This document shows, piece by piece, positions 11,518 through 24,985 of a DNA stretch of 64,000 nucleotides. Both the position numbers and the translations under genes were made by a program. Source of the DNA: Gymnogyps californianus (Eukaryota > Chordata > Aves > Accipitriformes > Cathartidae); the NCBI RefSeq assembly GCF_018139145.2, contig NC_059487.1, positions 2,501,792 through 2,565,791 on the forward strand, given 5' to 3'. Under the pieces are notes generated by a model. The model had not been told where the DNA came from and ran no database searches. It worked only from the letters and a program-made list of their open reading frames with translations. How positions within the stretch are numbered: the stretch's first letter is position 1; each line of letters opens with the position of its first letter.

Positions 11518-14500
11518 CCGTACTTTTCACCCTGGTCCACTTAGGGCAGCACAGATGGCTGCGTTCAGAAAACAAACATCACATCCAATGCAAAGGCTTC
11601 CGCCTCCCAGCTTCCATGGGCACCAGCATTTGCTTTCTGCCTCCACCCCAAGAGCAAGGAAAATATCTTCAAATCAATGTTAAAGGCCAGTTTCCAGTGT
11701 TTGCTCTCTCTCTACAGAGAATAGCACCAAAACTGATACATCTTGTTCCCTTACGCAACATTTGCTATGACACTGTCAAAGTCATTATCATTAATCAAAT
11801 TAGGTGTAAGAATCTAAATAAAAAATGTGCATAGAAATTTATGCAAATTGCTGTGTAAGCTTTTAAAATGCTGGGCTGAGGAAAAAAAACCCAACAACCA
11901 CATACACAAAATAAAACCTGCAGCTTGCTTTGCTCTAATTAAATCCATCCTGCTCTGCCTGCAGGTGCATAGACCCTTTTGCTCATCTCTTTCTGTGATC
12001 ATATTCTGTGCAAAATGACAAATTAATAACTTGAATTAACAACAGTTCGACAGAAACAGCCTGATTACAAATCTTGATAGAAAAAGGTATTGTTGCAGGA
12101 GTGGTTTCCATTTAAAATACAGTAGAGCAGATGTCTCTGAAGGAAGAAAAATACAGTTTAAAAACTTACTTAAATGAAGAAATGGTAAATAGGAGAGGCA
12201 GTGCCGATTTCTCTTGTTATATGGGTATGATCCAGCTACAGGGAAACCTCAGCAGAGGAGCTGGTTCAATTTACTGTTATCAGAAGGGATTAGAGCTGAA
12301 GATCCCTGATAGCCACAAGAGCTTTCCTGTGTTATTAACTAGGCTTGGCGGTATTTTTCCTCCTTTAGAACACAAATGAAAAACCTCTTCATTTGCAATG
12401 CACGTTGGATATTTCCTGCTTTAATGCAGCATTTCTCCACTGCAGTATTACCACAAACTTCTGCTTTGATTATACTGCTCAAGAGCATACGCTGGCAAGC
12501 CAAGTCCCACAGTGCTTAGGTTGTACCACCTTTTGCCCAAAGCCCTAGCAGCTTCTGTAAGAAGCAGGCAATGGAGGGAGCGATGAGCTCTTCCCCTTTC
12601 TCGGTGGCTGAATCAGGCCCTGATGCAATGGGACGTGGCCCTGGCACTCTCAAATTCATACCAGGGGCTTCCCAGCATGGGGCAAGGGGAAGGGGTTTCT
12701 CTGCTCTCTGTGATGGGGTTAACGGTATGAAACAGCCTTCCCCCTTTAGCTGGTCAGCTATGCTTTAACTATAGGATGGCTATTTTGTGTTGTGAAATGT
12801 TTTGATGGGCATCAGTTCAGCAGCAGCAAGGAGCTCCCGACGTCAGGAGCTGTCTCAATCCTGCTGATAGATGGGTGCAAAACCCTCCCACCCTGGTTTG
12901 TCAGCAGGGTGAGCTGGTGGGGCTGAACGAGCAATGCTTCTGCCCAGCTGCCGGGGGTCCGACCCTGCCCACCGCTGCTTTCACCAGCCCCAGGCTCCTT
13001 TCTGCCAGTGCAGCCCCTTCCCCGCACCCACTGGTCACCTCCGGGAATGTCTTGGGTGTATCTCACCCTTGTATTTAGTGGCAACTCTTGGAAGACTGTA
13101 GATCCACATCCCAGCTTTCCCAGGGAGCAATGCAAACCTGCAACAGGACAGTCGCTCCCTCAGGAGCCGTCCATCACACTGGTCTGTGTTTATTGCTTTT
13201 ATTTCTCCCATTCCTTCCATTCAAGGCAATTACAAGGACATCCGAAACCCACATGAAGGGCAGAAGCATTCATCTACCAGCCTTCCAAACTCCAAAGGTA
13301 GTAAGACTCACAGAGTATAGCTAAAATATTTCTTTTTCTCCACCTTACACAGCCTGGATTGCCTCTTAGCAAAAACCTTTTCCATGAAGGGAACAGCACA
13401 AGACCTTGATCACCCTTTACTAAAGCCTTACATACGTCTTAGACAGGCCTCTCATTGCCCCACTGGCAAAGAAAAAGCAGTGGAAATCTTGAGTATGTCA
13501 CGAGCTCTGCAGATCAGAGCAGTATTAATTTAATGTAAGAAAACAAGAAAGCTCCATGCCAGCCTTCCGAGCGCTTCACAGAAGAGTGATAGTTTTCCAC
13601 AGATCTGGAATTATTTGTCAGACGGGCTTATACTTACATTGAGTGGAATGAAATGGCTCCCTCGAAAACATTTAGCAGCACGTCTTCAACCTGATCACGC
13701 AGCTGAAAATGCCATTCCCTTTCAGAGGAAAATGGGAGCAATTGGTTTACAAGGTGAGGCCAAGCAAAGACTGCACGCAGGCAGGTGGGCGGCTGAGCCA
13801 GGTGCTGGGGACGGCCAGTGGCCGTGGCACATTCGGCAGCACCCGCGGCGGCCCAATTTGCCCAGGCACTGCGTCTGCCCCACGGGGATTTCTCAATGCA
13901 ACTGCCAAATCCATTCACACAAAAGTTGTCATCTTCTGATTTTGGCGTGGGCATAGTTAGGACACAGGTCCCTTCACACGGGGTTGTGCGTTTGCGCCCC
14001 CGCTGCTGTGCGGCACTTGCTGATGAGGGGGTTCAGTTCTCCATTCCTCTGGGAAACCCCCACCTGTGCTAACAAGCAGTGAGCACCGTGACTGTCTGCC
14101 CCAAAATCCTGAGCTGCTGGCAAACCCCAGCTCTGCTTTTAGCGTTGCACAAGCTGTGAGAAGACACCTTCTGGTCTTTGGCACGGGGGCTACTTTTTCT
14201 TTCTTTTTTTTTTTTTTAATGTACTTTTCTGGTCTTTGAACATAAAGCAGAAAGCACTTTCCTTAATCATGTCTCTTTGCCATTCAGATATAAAAGTTGA
14301 ACTGTCTGAAGGCAGTTCCCTGGCTAAGAGGAGAGCAAGGGAAGGAACTGACAGAAGAGGCAGAATTTCATGTTTGCAAAGGTGAAAACAGAGAAGGGGA
14401 AGATCAGCAACTGTTTTGCACAAGAGAGGTGGTATTAACAACTAATCAGCTCCCGAAAGGGTCAGGGCACAACTGCTGCCCATGCATCCACGGTCTGGAA

Positions 14501-17500
14501 GAGGGCACACATGCAGAACCACCAGCCACAGAAAGCTCCAGAGCCAGCCAGGACAGACAGGGATGGACAAGGAGCTGGAAGGATCCCTCCTTGCATAACC
14601 CACCCCAGCAGTAGCCCTGGCATGGCCAGTGCTGTAGCTACCATGTGCAGGTGAAGCAAGCATCCTGAGGACCATGGGCTGGGAAGCTCAACACCAGGCT
14701 CAGAGAGTGGGAAGATGGAGCAGGCACGGGCGGACAGGGCACCCCCTCCCTCCATCATGCCAGGAACCATCCTAGGCACCACAAATTAACAGAAAAAGGT
14801 CCCCTTTGAGGGACCAATCCCACCTCAGTGCCATTCAAGGCTCTTTTAAATAGCTCCTTCCCAAGAGGCTTCCCCATTGAACATCCTCCTTGTCCTCAGA
14901 ACAAACACGGTTTTTATAATTAAGTGTTAATCAATAGTGCCTGCATGCAGGGAACAGGAGACACGTGGGTGCTAAACCAGCCACCGAGACACAGCCACCC
15001 AAGGAGGCCATGCACGGCTGCTGTAGGAGGGTTTGTTTTAGAGCCAACTTAATTTAGGAGCTGTGTAACAAAATAGTAACATAAACATGAGCGCACATTG
15101 GACACAAACAATTAACAGTCTTTCATTACAGCAAAATGCAACACACGGATTTTTTTTTTTCCTTTTATGTCTCCATCCCTGTTCCCACAGCAGCTCTATT
15201 AAAAAGGTGATGATTTACTGCAGAATGTGTCATAAAACAACTGCGGTTTGCTGGAAGGCTCTCACTCCATTCCCCACCCCTGTGACTGATGCCTGGGATT
15301 TAGAGATGCGCCTGGCTCTGCCCTGCACGCTGGCATGCCGTACACATCAATGAGCTCGGTTTGTGGGAGCTGTCTCTACCTACCCATGCTGAACAGCCAG
15401 CCCCAGGTCACGCATGGGCACTGGTGCAGGATGATACTCTGCCATTTCCACTTATTTTCAGTTGATTTTTCTCTACTGTGGTGAAGAGAAGGAATTTGTC
15501 CATAGGAATGAATGGAGGTGCTGATGAGACAGCCGTGCATCCCACGTTCCTCCTCCTGGTTGATTTTCTCACCCAGAACAATGACTCCTGGCAATGTATT
15601 CATAAAAGCCTCAGGAGCCATGGGGTTGCAAATTGTATGAGCTTCATTCTTCTCATGTAGCTGAGGTTGTCATATTGGGGTTTATCAGGGAAAGCCAACA
15701 TCGCTTTCCTTATTTCACAGGGAATCCGATGCTCAGGGAGGCAGATGACGGTGGAAGGGGACCTGGAAGCCAGACACCAGGTCTCTCGGAGCCCATCCAG
15801 GGCACAGCCATCCACAGACGTGGAGACATGAACTGCAAGATGCCTGTCTGGCCTCCGTCACTGCAACATTATTCTCACAATCCTTCTGTCGAGTACGGGA
15901 AGAAGCTCAGAGAGGTGAAGAAGTAAATCGTGCAGATGACTGGAGATTTTAAGCTGTAGCATAAAAAATTTATGTGTCTCAGATTAATGTTCACCTGCTG
16001 TCCAGTTCTGGAGATGTCCAGCCCCTTGGGTATCTCAGTTCTCTATTTTAAAGGTCAATTTTATCCACAAGCAAATCTGGAAGCAGGGTATGTTCAGAAA
16101 GCCTAATTAGAGACTGCTGTAACTATAGGAGTGGTGAGAAAGAAACCTCATGATAACACTGTCCTCTTGTTCCCGGGGCTCCCAACCAGCCCAACCATCT
16201 TTCAGCTGGTCTCTCTCATCCAAGGGATGAGCGTGTGAGCTGCCTGGTATTTGGGGAGGGATTCTTTGGTTCCCCTTTGCTCCAGGGACTCCCACTCCAC
16301 CAGCTTTGCGGGAGGAACTTCTCAGAACTCCTAAGGGACCACATGTTTCTTTTTAAGTCAACAGCAGACCCATGTCGAAGCTACATGGGTGAAAGTGTTT
16401 AGAAAGTGTTGCCTACACATCCCTAGCGAGGCGCTGGACCCTGTCGCCCTCGGGAGAGGCCCGAGCAGCCCCATCCCACCTGCCTGACCCCTGCCATGGC
16501 TGAGCAGGAGCATGGCTCTTCACAAAATAAATTAAGATCTACTTAGGACACGTTTTTAGATCTCCATTCAGAAACGGAACACGGCGCAAACGTCCTCATA
16601 GACCTAATGCCAAAAGCCTGGGTGGAGGATGGAAAATGTTGCTCTTGCTGTGTCATGATTTCTGATGAAAAGTGATTCACTTGGAAAGCTACTCACGGCA
16701 TTTACCTGCTCACAGCTGTGAACCACCCAGCGATGCCCTGCATAAGCCAGCAACGTTAGCAGAGCAACATATTCTAGCTGATTTTTCATGTGATAAATGG
16801 ATGGTAATAAAGACAAATGTGCAAACAAATAGCAAACCCTGCCAACAAACCACAAAACCCAGCCTGGGAGCATTCCCCAACTCCTTTGCCTCTGCCTGTC
16901 CTTTCTCTCTCCCCAAGGAACTCATCCAAGCCCTGGCCAGCACCCATTTCTCCCATACCCCCAGCTTAGCCTGGCCCACAGCATGAGAGCAGACAGGCAT
17001 TGAACGGCACTGCGACAGAGGATAACAGCCACAAGAAAGCCACCAGCCAGCAAAGTTTGGGCAGGCACGCAAGGTTTCTGCATGGCCAGCCGTCTGCTGC
17101 CCAGCTCTCGCGTCAGCACAGCACCCAAGGGCCCAAGGCTTCAGTGAGTTTTGCGTCAAGCTTTTTACTTAACTTTTCACCTTTATTATGCCCTTGCTCT
17201 TGAATTTAATAATGTATTTTTGTAGCCGTCAGACGCTATAAAACTAGTGTTCCTTCCTTTTTTTTGTTGTTTTAGAAATCCACCTGAAATCTAATACAAG
17301 GGGAAAAATAATATTATAGACCCACAATATCATAAATTGAGCAAGGACAGAAATTCTTTCATCCTAACCCTTCCGAGCACAAGCTCTTTCATTTACCCCA
17401 GACTTGCAGTGTATAGGTTGGAACAAACTCATAAGAGGTAAATCACATCAGGTATTACAGCAAGCCTTGGAGAAAGAGGACAGTGAGCTATTATATTGAT

Positions 17501-18074
17501 GTTTTGTTTGTCTTTGCGAGTGTGCTGCCATCCTGCCAATTTGTATTCCCAGGGACACAGCCCACTTGATCATGTCCCCACGGCAAGTCCCAAGGCAGTC
17601 GACAGCTTCTGGAAGGTGTTGGTTGGACACATGGCCCCACTGACCTTCTCCATGCTATATGCTGCCTCTGTGTCCTCTAGCTTTCTTTTTTCGCCCACTT
17701 TTCTTTAGATAGCAGTGGAAGTTGCACTATGGTGAGCAAGTCCTCGAGAGTTGGGAGGAGGAACCCAAAACCCAACTCAAGCCCTCTGTGCCAGGACCCC
17801 CCGACTCCCCAAAGGCAGCTGCGGTCCAGGGGCCACCATTTCTGGAGAAAGGCATGCCCACATGTGTGCTCAATGAGGAGGACAAAATTGCTGCAGAAAT
17901 GGGAATATTAGTTTATAGCTGTGAATACGTAGATATTTGCTCACTGAGAGATAATCAGATTTATTTATTTAGGGTCTAGGCCTGAGTTTTGTGTTTGTAT
18001 TCCCTGAAGAGAGCAGGGAAAATGGCAGCTTTTGAAGGAATATTAGAGAACTTCAAACCAGTGGATCCATTTTG
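11518..18074. other. Non-coding stretch, no gene seen
   Basis: About 6.5 kb after the solo LTR. ORFs reach 149 codons but overlap antisense frames and show no domain. A G+C-richer patch at about 13,780-13,880 has several CpGs but no matching promoter or exon. T-runs at 14,205-14,218 and 15,151-15,161. Confidence 0.55.
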
Positions 18075-18535
18075 GAGAGCCAGTTCTGGGGTCCCCAGTA
18101 CAAGACAGACATGGACATACTGGAGTGAGACCAGCAAAGGGCCACAGAGGCGATTAAAGGCTTGGAGAGTCGGGTGTACGAGGAGAGGCTGAGAGACATG
18201 GGATGTTCAGCCTGGAGAAGGTTCAGGGGCATCTTATCCATGTGCATAAATAACTGAAGGGAGGAGTACAGAAGACAGAGCCAGGCCCTCCTCAGTGGTG
18301 CCTGGGACAGAACAAGCTGAAACTCTGGTCAAACATAAGAAAAAAATGTTTTTCCTCTGATGGCAGGCAAACAGATTGCCCAGAGAGCCTGTGGGTCTCC
18401 ATCCTTGGAGATACTCAAAACTCAACTAGACACAGCCGTGGGCAGACTGCTCGGCCTGACCCTGCTTTGAGCAGTGGGGTGGGCTAGACCATCTCCAGAG
18501 GTCCCGTCCCACCTCAGCCACTCTGCGATGCTGCA
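18075..18535 (+). mobile_element. CR1 LINE 3' end
   Basis: The segment follows the CR1 consensus from ccagttctggggtccccagt through tgagaccagcaaagggccac, ttcagcctggagaag, aactgaagggagg and catccttggagatactcaaa. It ends with ctagaccatctccagaggtc and a degenerate actctgcgatgctg tail, the usual CR1 3' terminus. It is 5'-truncated, as most CR1 copies are, and shows no target duplication, also normal for CR1. Confidence 0.92.
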
Positions 18536-18599
18536 GGGGTCTCGCTCCCCAGTGTGCCGCAGAAGCCTGTGACTCTCGTGGCTAATCAAAGCCAACATC

Positions 18600-19200
18600 C
18601 CAGCTCAGACCTTCCTCCCAAGTGCTTGGAACAAACTGCTCACAAACAATTCTCAGAGCAGGAAGGAACATTAACAATCACCCAAGAAGCACTTTTTGAA
18701 TAACAAATAAACATGAGATTCATAAACTGCTGGCAAACAATTTATGAGTAGGAGAAGTAGCCAAATTCATTAAATAAATTATACATTAAATTTTATTCCC
18801 CCCTCAGCTCTATTAAAGATTATAAAACAACATATATGCAGCCACAGATAAGGCTGAATTATAAACATCTGTCAAAAATAAGTGAAAGAATGTAAACATC
18901 CCATGAGCAGTCAACCAGTGGAAGTCATCTGTAAATATAGTATTGTATTGTATAATTACAATGATAAACTTAATGCAGCAGTCTAATAGCAAACACTCAC
19001 AATTAGCTACTTAAAAATAAGCCAAGGATCAATAACCATTCACTGAGCTCAATTGACAAAATATTCCAATTATTGTTACTGCACTTATTTCCTATTTATT
19101 CCATAAACTATGTGAAACATCTCTTTCGTCTCTTTCCTTAATGAATGTGTTTGAGACAAGCCACAGTTTGTTCTCAAACAGTTTGCCAGAGAAAAAGTGA
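18600..19200. promoter_or_regulatory. AT-rich block resembling a conserved non-coding enhancer
   Basis: About 600 bases with no ORF or recognised repeat. It is AT-rich and dense in developmental-factor core sites: tgtaaacatc (forkhead-like, 18890), cagataagg (GATA-like, 18845), caattagc (homeodomain-like, 19000), attattgtt (SOX-like, 19070) and several taaat/aataaa cores. This composition is typical of vertebrate conserved non-coding elements, but conservation itself cannot be seen here. Confidence 0.3.
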
Positions 19201-19849
19201 TGGAGAGCAAGCAAGTTAATCCTCATCAATCTTTTGTCCTCACCCCCCACCATTTCCTTCCCACCAAGATGTTAAGATCTATATTTTGCTCTCACACATG
19301 CTGATATGAATTCAGTCTAACAGCGTCAGAGTTGCACCGATGTTACTGAGGATTTTTCCCGTCCCTGGGGGAGAAGGCTAATGCCTCAATTTAAGTGTAC
19401 AACTCTCCACCTGCTCTCAGGGTTGCACAAAATGGGAGCTGAACACGTGTGTCCCAGAGCCAAGGGACATGAGGACAGGTTTGGTCTGATCATATCCAGC
19501 CTTGTCACCTAGGGAATCAGGTCAGTCACAAGCGAACGCAGGGCAAGGACAGCACAAGGATGTGCTTTCTTTGGCTGCCAGGCCATGCATGGGCTGCTCG
19601 GTGTGGACGAAGGACCAATCTTGGGTGGACGGGGCTGTGGCATCCTCAGCCCCACCTCTGCAATCCCTTCTGGCCAGACAGCAAGAGCCTGGGCTTGCGA
19701 ACTTTTTCGTCTTCCTCCCAACACCATTCCAAATATCTGCCTCAGGTTAAGAGGAGTGTAAGCCCAGGCAGCTGGCTCCTCAGGGGACCAGATGGACACT
19801 GGGATCAGGCAATGCTCTGAATCTGTGTAAGAATAGTCCAGATGGTTTA

Positions 19850-20480
19850 AACCTAAGGTTCATGTAGCCCACCATCCTCGGTCTGACAGCAAGCACTGCC
19901 AGACATCTAAGAGACAGTACAAGAACAGCAAATTTAGTGTATTTCCTTGATGTGTTTTTCAACCCTCCAGAGATCTGCAGCTTTGAGACAGAGGTGGTAT
20001 TTTTATATTTAACAGCCCTCCATGGATTCTTCTCTCCAGGAATTTGCTAAATTTTTGAACCAAGGTAAACTTTCTGCATCTGCTGCTTCTGCAGCAAGGG
20101 TTTCCACAGCCTAACTGCACACCGGGGCAAGAGGAGCTGCCTTCGCTTGGTCTTGAGCCTGTCACCTACAGGTTTCATCAGGTGGCAGGAGATATTACCC
20201 TGGAAAAGACAGTGAAATTTGTTCCCTATTCACCTTCTACACATCAATCAGGATTTTACAGCCCTTTTTAGAGTTTTGAGGCATGAATTTTCTCAAAAAA
20301 AGTCATTCCTAGCAGACCATATTTAACCATGTGTCTACTCGTTGCAGCCTTTGGAACAGCTTCCACCAAGTTGCCTGCTGCAGATGGTAGACTATCACAT
20401 GTAACTCCATGGACCTTTCCAATCCTTTTTAAAAAATAGCGTCGTATCTGTCACTTTTCAGTCTGGTATTGGGGCAGTCT
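19850..20480 (-). mobile_element. Ancient CR1 LINE 3' region
   Basis: The plus strand matches the reverse complement of the old amniote CR1 3' pattern: gaatttgctaaatttttgaa, then ggtttccacagcctaactgc, ggtttcatcaggtggc, ttccctattcaccttctaca and atcaatcaggattttacag. The copy is diverged. With the adjoining fragment at 20520-21050 it may be one element with most of the reverse transcriptase lost. Confidence 0.65.
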
Positions 20481-20519
20481 AGAGAAAAAGATTACACCCT
20501 ACAGTGAATAGGTCCATTA

Positions 20520-21050
20520 CTTCATTCTTGATCTTGAGACCATGTGGATGATACCATCTGGCCCTGGCAATCTGCTGCTGCTCATCTTGTTATTTTTTCC
20601 TGTAACCTCCTCTAGCAATGCTTCAAATCATGACAAGTCTCCTGTAAAGAGAGGCTCTGAGGTGCAGACCTCCCTGAGCCTTGGTAGGCACAGATGCAAA
20701 ACAAGCCCTCTGTTTTCCTGCTATGGCTTTCCCTTCTCTGAAGGTTTTTACACCTGGGTTGTAAAAGGCCCTATGGGTTGTCAAGCAATTTTCCAGCTCC
20801 TGAGGGTTGAACAAAACATTTTTTAGGGTGTTAGGGGTTTTGTAAGCTGCTCCTGCAACTATTTCACCTTTTTTGGAGGGGTGTCTTGTGTTTTTCCATG
20901 TAACCAGTCAATGTTTGCACGGTTCCTCATCTGGATATTACTTCCATTCTTCTGAAGATGCTTTCGTATTCTCATAGTCTCCTGACTTGATGTTTATCCG
21001 TCCTTTTTCTTTTTTGTTCTTTCTGAAGAGCTTTATGGAGGTGAAGGTTG
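20520..21050 (-). mobile_element. Ancient CR1 ORF2 fragment (start of RT domain)
   Basis: On the minus strand around 20635-20540 the translation reads EALLEEVTGKNNKMSSSR then LPGPDGIIH, the N-terminal RT signature (x-SPGPDGI-x-P) of CR1-like LINEs preceded by the usual linker. The rest, up to about 21050, resembles the upstream ORF2 linker but is heavily broken. Orientation agrees with the fragment at 19850-20480. The 5' limit is uncertain. Confidence 0.55.
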
Positions 21051-24000
21051 AGTATCCCAGTGGGAGTGAAAGGGCTGTGGCTGCTGGAGGGGAGCTCCTC
21101 TTCTAGGGGAGCTTGTCAAGGAAAGGGCAGGACCCGGAGCCCTTGCCTTTGCTCCACCTCATTCAATCCCACTCACCATTGGCATGGCCTGATTATGTTT
21201 TGGGCATCTTGCACATGTACCCAGAGCACATGGTTGCCCAGATTGTTGACAATGCAGTCGGCACGCCTCTGCAATCAGACCCTTGCACAAGCAGGAGAGG
21301 AAAGACGCTGCACAGACATTTCAGCTCCTAGAGAGAGCAATTGGCCCCATCTTTTCAGGACTTTAGCATTTCACAGCCACCATGGAAAGTGATTTTATTC
21401 TCCAAAGATTAGCTATGGAAGAAAAAAAGTACATACTCTGTTCATTGCGCAGATAAAATATTTGATGACTAATTTTTTGTGACATGTATATCCAGTTATG
21501 ACTTCTGCCTCTATTCCTAAACTCATGAAGGTAAATGTCATAACAGAGATCAGATATATTTTAATGTACTTGGAGGCTAATGTCTCTACTGAAGAGTGTA
21601 CATGGCAAAAATGTCTCATTTCTGAGGGTGCTTTATGTCAAGTGCTATTTCAGATGATCTCTTTGAAGCTAGGTTGGATGCCCTGTTGTCTGTTGGCAAG
21701 TACACACTCCTCGGGTCTTACAGTCCAAACACTGCTAGGCAGCAGGACGCATTTGCAGAGAATCCGAAGTGGCAACTCAGTCACTCAGCCATCGCCTTAA
21801 AAACAGCCCTTTTCTTTCCTGAGGTGCCACAATAATCACCGTTTTCCCATTTGGTGTTCATGAATTTCCTTCTCTCCACAAAACCAAGGGGACAGCAACA
21901 CCCACGGCCACTTGCCAGCCTCATCTCTGGGTGCCTGGAGGCAGGTGAGACAAGGCAGGGGAGGGGTGTATGGGTCCTGTGGGGTTTGTGTTTTGTTGAG
22001 GGCACAGCATGAGAGAAATATATGTTTTTAAGAGCTTTCAGGATGTCCTGGTTTGGAGAAAGAGTCAGGCAGGTTCATGCATCGTGAATTATCCCATCAT
22101 GTTGTGTATCCTCTGAACCCAAGAGTCCTCCTGTGCTTTCATCGCCCATGTTTTCCCATTAAGCCCACTTATCTCCTGGCAGACCTAAACTGGCTGACAA
22201 ACCTTTACAGCAGATAGATTAAGAACCCAAGACACAGCAGCAGCCCCAGCTGTGGGGAAGGACTGATCTGCTTCTGAAGTCCCACCAGCCTTCTCCTCTG
22301 CAGAGAGTTAGAAAAACCCAAAAGGAAAAATCCCTGATGCCCTCGCTGATGGAGCAGAGATCACGGCGGGTTAACCTCTCAGCATCAAGGGTGGCTGCAT
22401 TACTCACTCAGTCTCCAACTTCTTCAGTATGAAACCAATTAATTTTACCAAAAGGGAACAGGTATTTTATAAAAAACAGTGTTCCAGAATATCACACATG
22501 ATGTGCATCTAAACAAAGGCACTGGGCTGGGTTATTAAACCTGAAAGGCTGGTAGTAAAACACAGTTACTCCACTGACAGAATGGGGTTGCAGTGGTATA
22601 ACCAGTGTGCCCACCCCAAAATGGAGACAGTCTTTCGGTACCAGTCACTGCTGTCCTTATCTACTGCCCTGCCCCAGTAGCCCTCTGTTTTGCTTATCAC
22701 AAAGATCTGCTGAGATCCCCTCTGACCCTGGACCTGAGTGGCCACTTGCATTTGCAATGAAGGTTTCTGACCGGCATCGCTATTTCTGGTCATTCTGGTT
22801 TCCTTGCTGGGAAACAATGCCGTTTACGGCACGGGGCGGATGAAATCATCATCAGAAGTTGACACCTTTTTACATCCTGCTATAAAACAGGTTGCAGGAG
22901 AAGAGCAATAAATCATCGTGGTGATCACCTCCTTCAGACCGGACCTGCAGGGTTTGAAAGAGAAGCGCTTCCCCCAGGATCGCTGCAGAGAAATAGCTGC
23001 TGGCTGACGGGGGGTGTGAAGGGGACAGTGTCTCATCCAGAGCAATTTCTCTTCCACTGCTCAGAACCCCCTGACATCCTCCCCACGGGGTCTGCCAGGA
23101 AATCACCCATGACCTGGGCCATGTCCTCCCTCCACCGTGCAGGGCAGAGCATCCTGAGGCTTCAAAATGCGCCGGTGGCACAGTCTCCTGCCTGTGGGCA
23201 GCAAACCTCTTCCTTGCCTGCCTGCCCCTCTTCTCCCCCCACAGTTTTTGTCCTGCTCCCATTCCTGCCCATCCCAACATGGACTAGGTGGCAACAGGAA
23301 TGAGGACAAAAACTGGCCAGGGAAGGTCTTATTGCATCCTCCCTTCGCATCGTGTGGCTTTTTTCTTCTGAAAAGGCTGGACACAGCCCTGGCTGATGGG
23401 GTGGGAAGGGAGCTGGGGTCTGACTCAGCCCTTCCCAGCTTCCCCAGTGGGATGGAGGGAGGCAGTGGCGCTGGGCTGGCACCGCGTCCACTTGTGCATT
23501 ACTGAGATGTCTTGGGAGAAATTCACTGGTTGGTAAGGGACCCAAGCAGGGAACATTTGTCATTCGGGATGTAATGAAAGTGCTTTAGTTAAAAAAAATA
23601 AACCCAGCTTTAAAAAGAAGCATGAGATGGATTCATTCCAGGATTATTCAAATACCTTGCTTTGGGGGAATATACTTCACTTCTCTTTTAACTTTAATAT
23701 CACATTAGAGACTGTTTTCTGGGATGGTGGATACTGTATTCTGAATACTTTATCGCCAGACTCTGAGAGCTAGTGAAGTGTTTTGGATAATAGAAATGAA
23801 TAATGTATCATGCACTCATTGCCTACCAGACTGATTTGTTTACTAATAATTTAGTTTAAAGTACATTATTGTTTTACTACTCACACACTGATTTACTTCC
23901 AAACACTGACTGAACAGATATCATTAAATTAGAATAATTTTTAACTCTAAAAATATATTGTTTACAATTTGCTCCTTAGCAAGCCATTTGGTCTGAGCTG

Positions 24001-24639
24001 CATCCACTTGTCTCTAGGATTATGGGTCCAAAGCGATCTTCAAGCTCATTATTTCTAGGATATTTCAAGACTTTCTTTTGTATCCGGGGTCCATTCGAGT
24101 CGTCTTGTTACTCAGCTCTTCAGCAAAGGACCTCAGTAAAAACAAGAAGAGTCCCTCATTAGTAGACCCTCTGCAAGATACTTTGACAGAAACCAAGCCT
24201 GAGGCTCCGTGATGAGCTTTTCCCCTGGACTGACTCCCTTAATCCTGTGAAGAATAGCATGTGCATCATTCAATATTTCTGCGCATAGCTTTGCAGTGCA
24301 AAACTAGTTACAGGTGGATCCTTTAGCATATTTTGCAAGGTGCAACATTTTTGTGCTCATGAAATTCAGAAGCAGAATAACTCAGTCTTTGAAACCTTTC
24401 TCTCCAGTTAGACTGTAGTGGAATAAAGTTCATACGCTATAGCTGAAGAAAGGTAGTTAGGTTTAGGTTATGCTGCTAATAACTGTTGCATCTGTTTGCG
24501 GTAATTTTCACTGAAGCTCGGCTAACTTTGTAGCGATATCATGAAGGCAAATATCTATTATACACAAGTTTCATTTTCTGCAGGACCAAGGCTGCTATAT
24601 GCATTCCTGATACTTGCATGTCATTCAGCAGTTTAGATA
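21051..24639. other. Non-coding stretch with GC-rich middle
   Basis: No gene recognised. From about 22,950 to 23,500 the sequence is GC-rich and gives several overlapping ORFs on both strands (up to 136 codons), a composition effect. The AT-rich block at 23,590-24,000 follows and is listed separately. Confidence 0.55.
23590..24000. promoter_or_regulatory. AT-rich block, possible conserved non-coding element
   Basis: A repeat-free, AT-rich stretch just after a GC-rich interval (about 22,950-23,500). It contains forkhead-like tgtttact and tgtttaca cores (about 23838 and 23960), homeodomain-like aataattta and attaaatta cores, and an octamer-like attcaaat (23647). There is no ORF of note. Function is inferred from composition only. 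Confidence 0.25.
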
Positions 24640-24985
24640 ATAGGCCCTATGAAGAAAGATGAACAAGAACTGGGGCTTTTCAGCATAAAACAGAGGAGAC
24701 GGAGGAAGGGAAGGGAAGGATGCAGTAACATTCTCTAAAGACGGAAAAGGCTGCTGCAAAGAGAGAAACTGATTGTTTTCCATGTATGTGGAAGGTAGGA
24801 AATCATGCATTTAAAATAAAGTATGAAATATTCACTTTACTCATTATGAACTTTTTAAAAAATTTGGTAGGTAGTAGAGGACTGGAGTAGACTGGTGCAA
24901 ATGCAGTGTCTCCTTCATGGGAGGCTGTAAGAAGTGGCTGGACCAGCATCCGCGGGGTGAGATGGGCCTGACTCTGCTGGGTTGG
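24640..24985 (+). mobile_element. Diverged CR1 LINE 3' fragment
   Basis: Recognisable CR1 3'-region steps occur in order: aactggggcttttcagcata, aaacagaggagacggaggaa, a diverged middle, then ggaggctgtaagaagtggct and gatgggcctgactctgctgg. The order and orientation fit a plus-strand CR1 with many substitutions and small indels. Confidence 0.65.
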
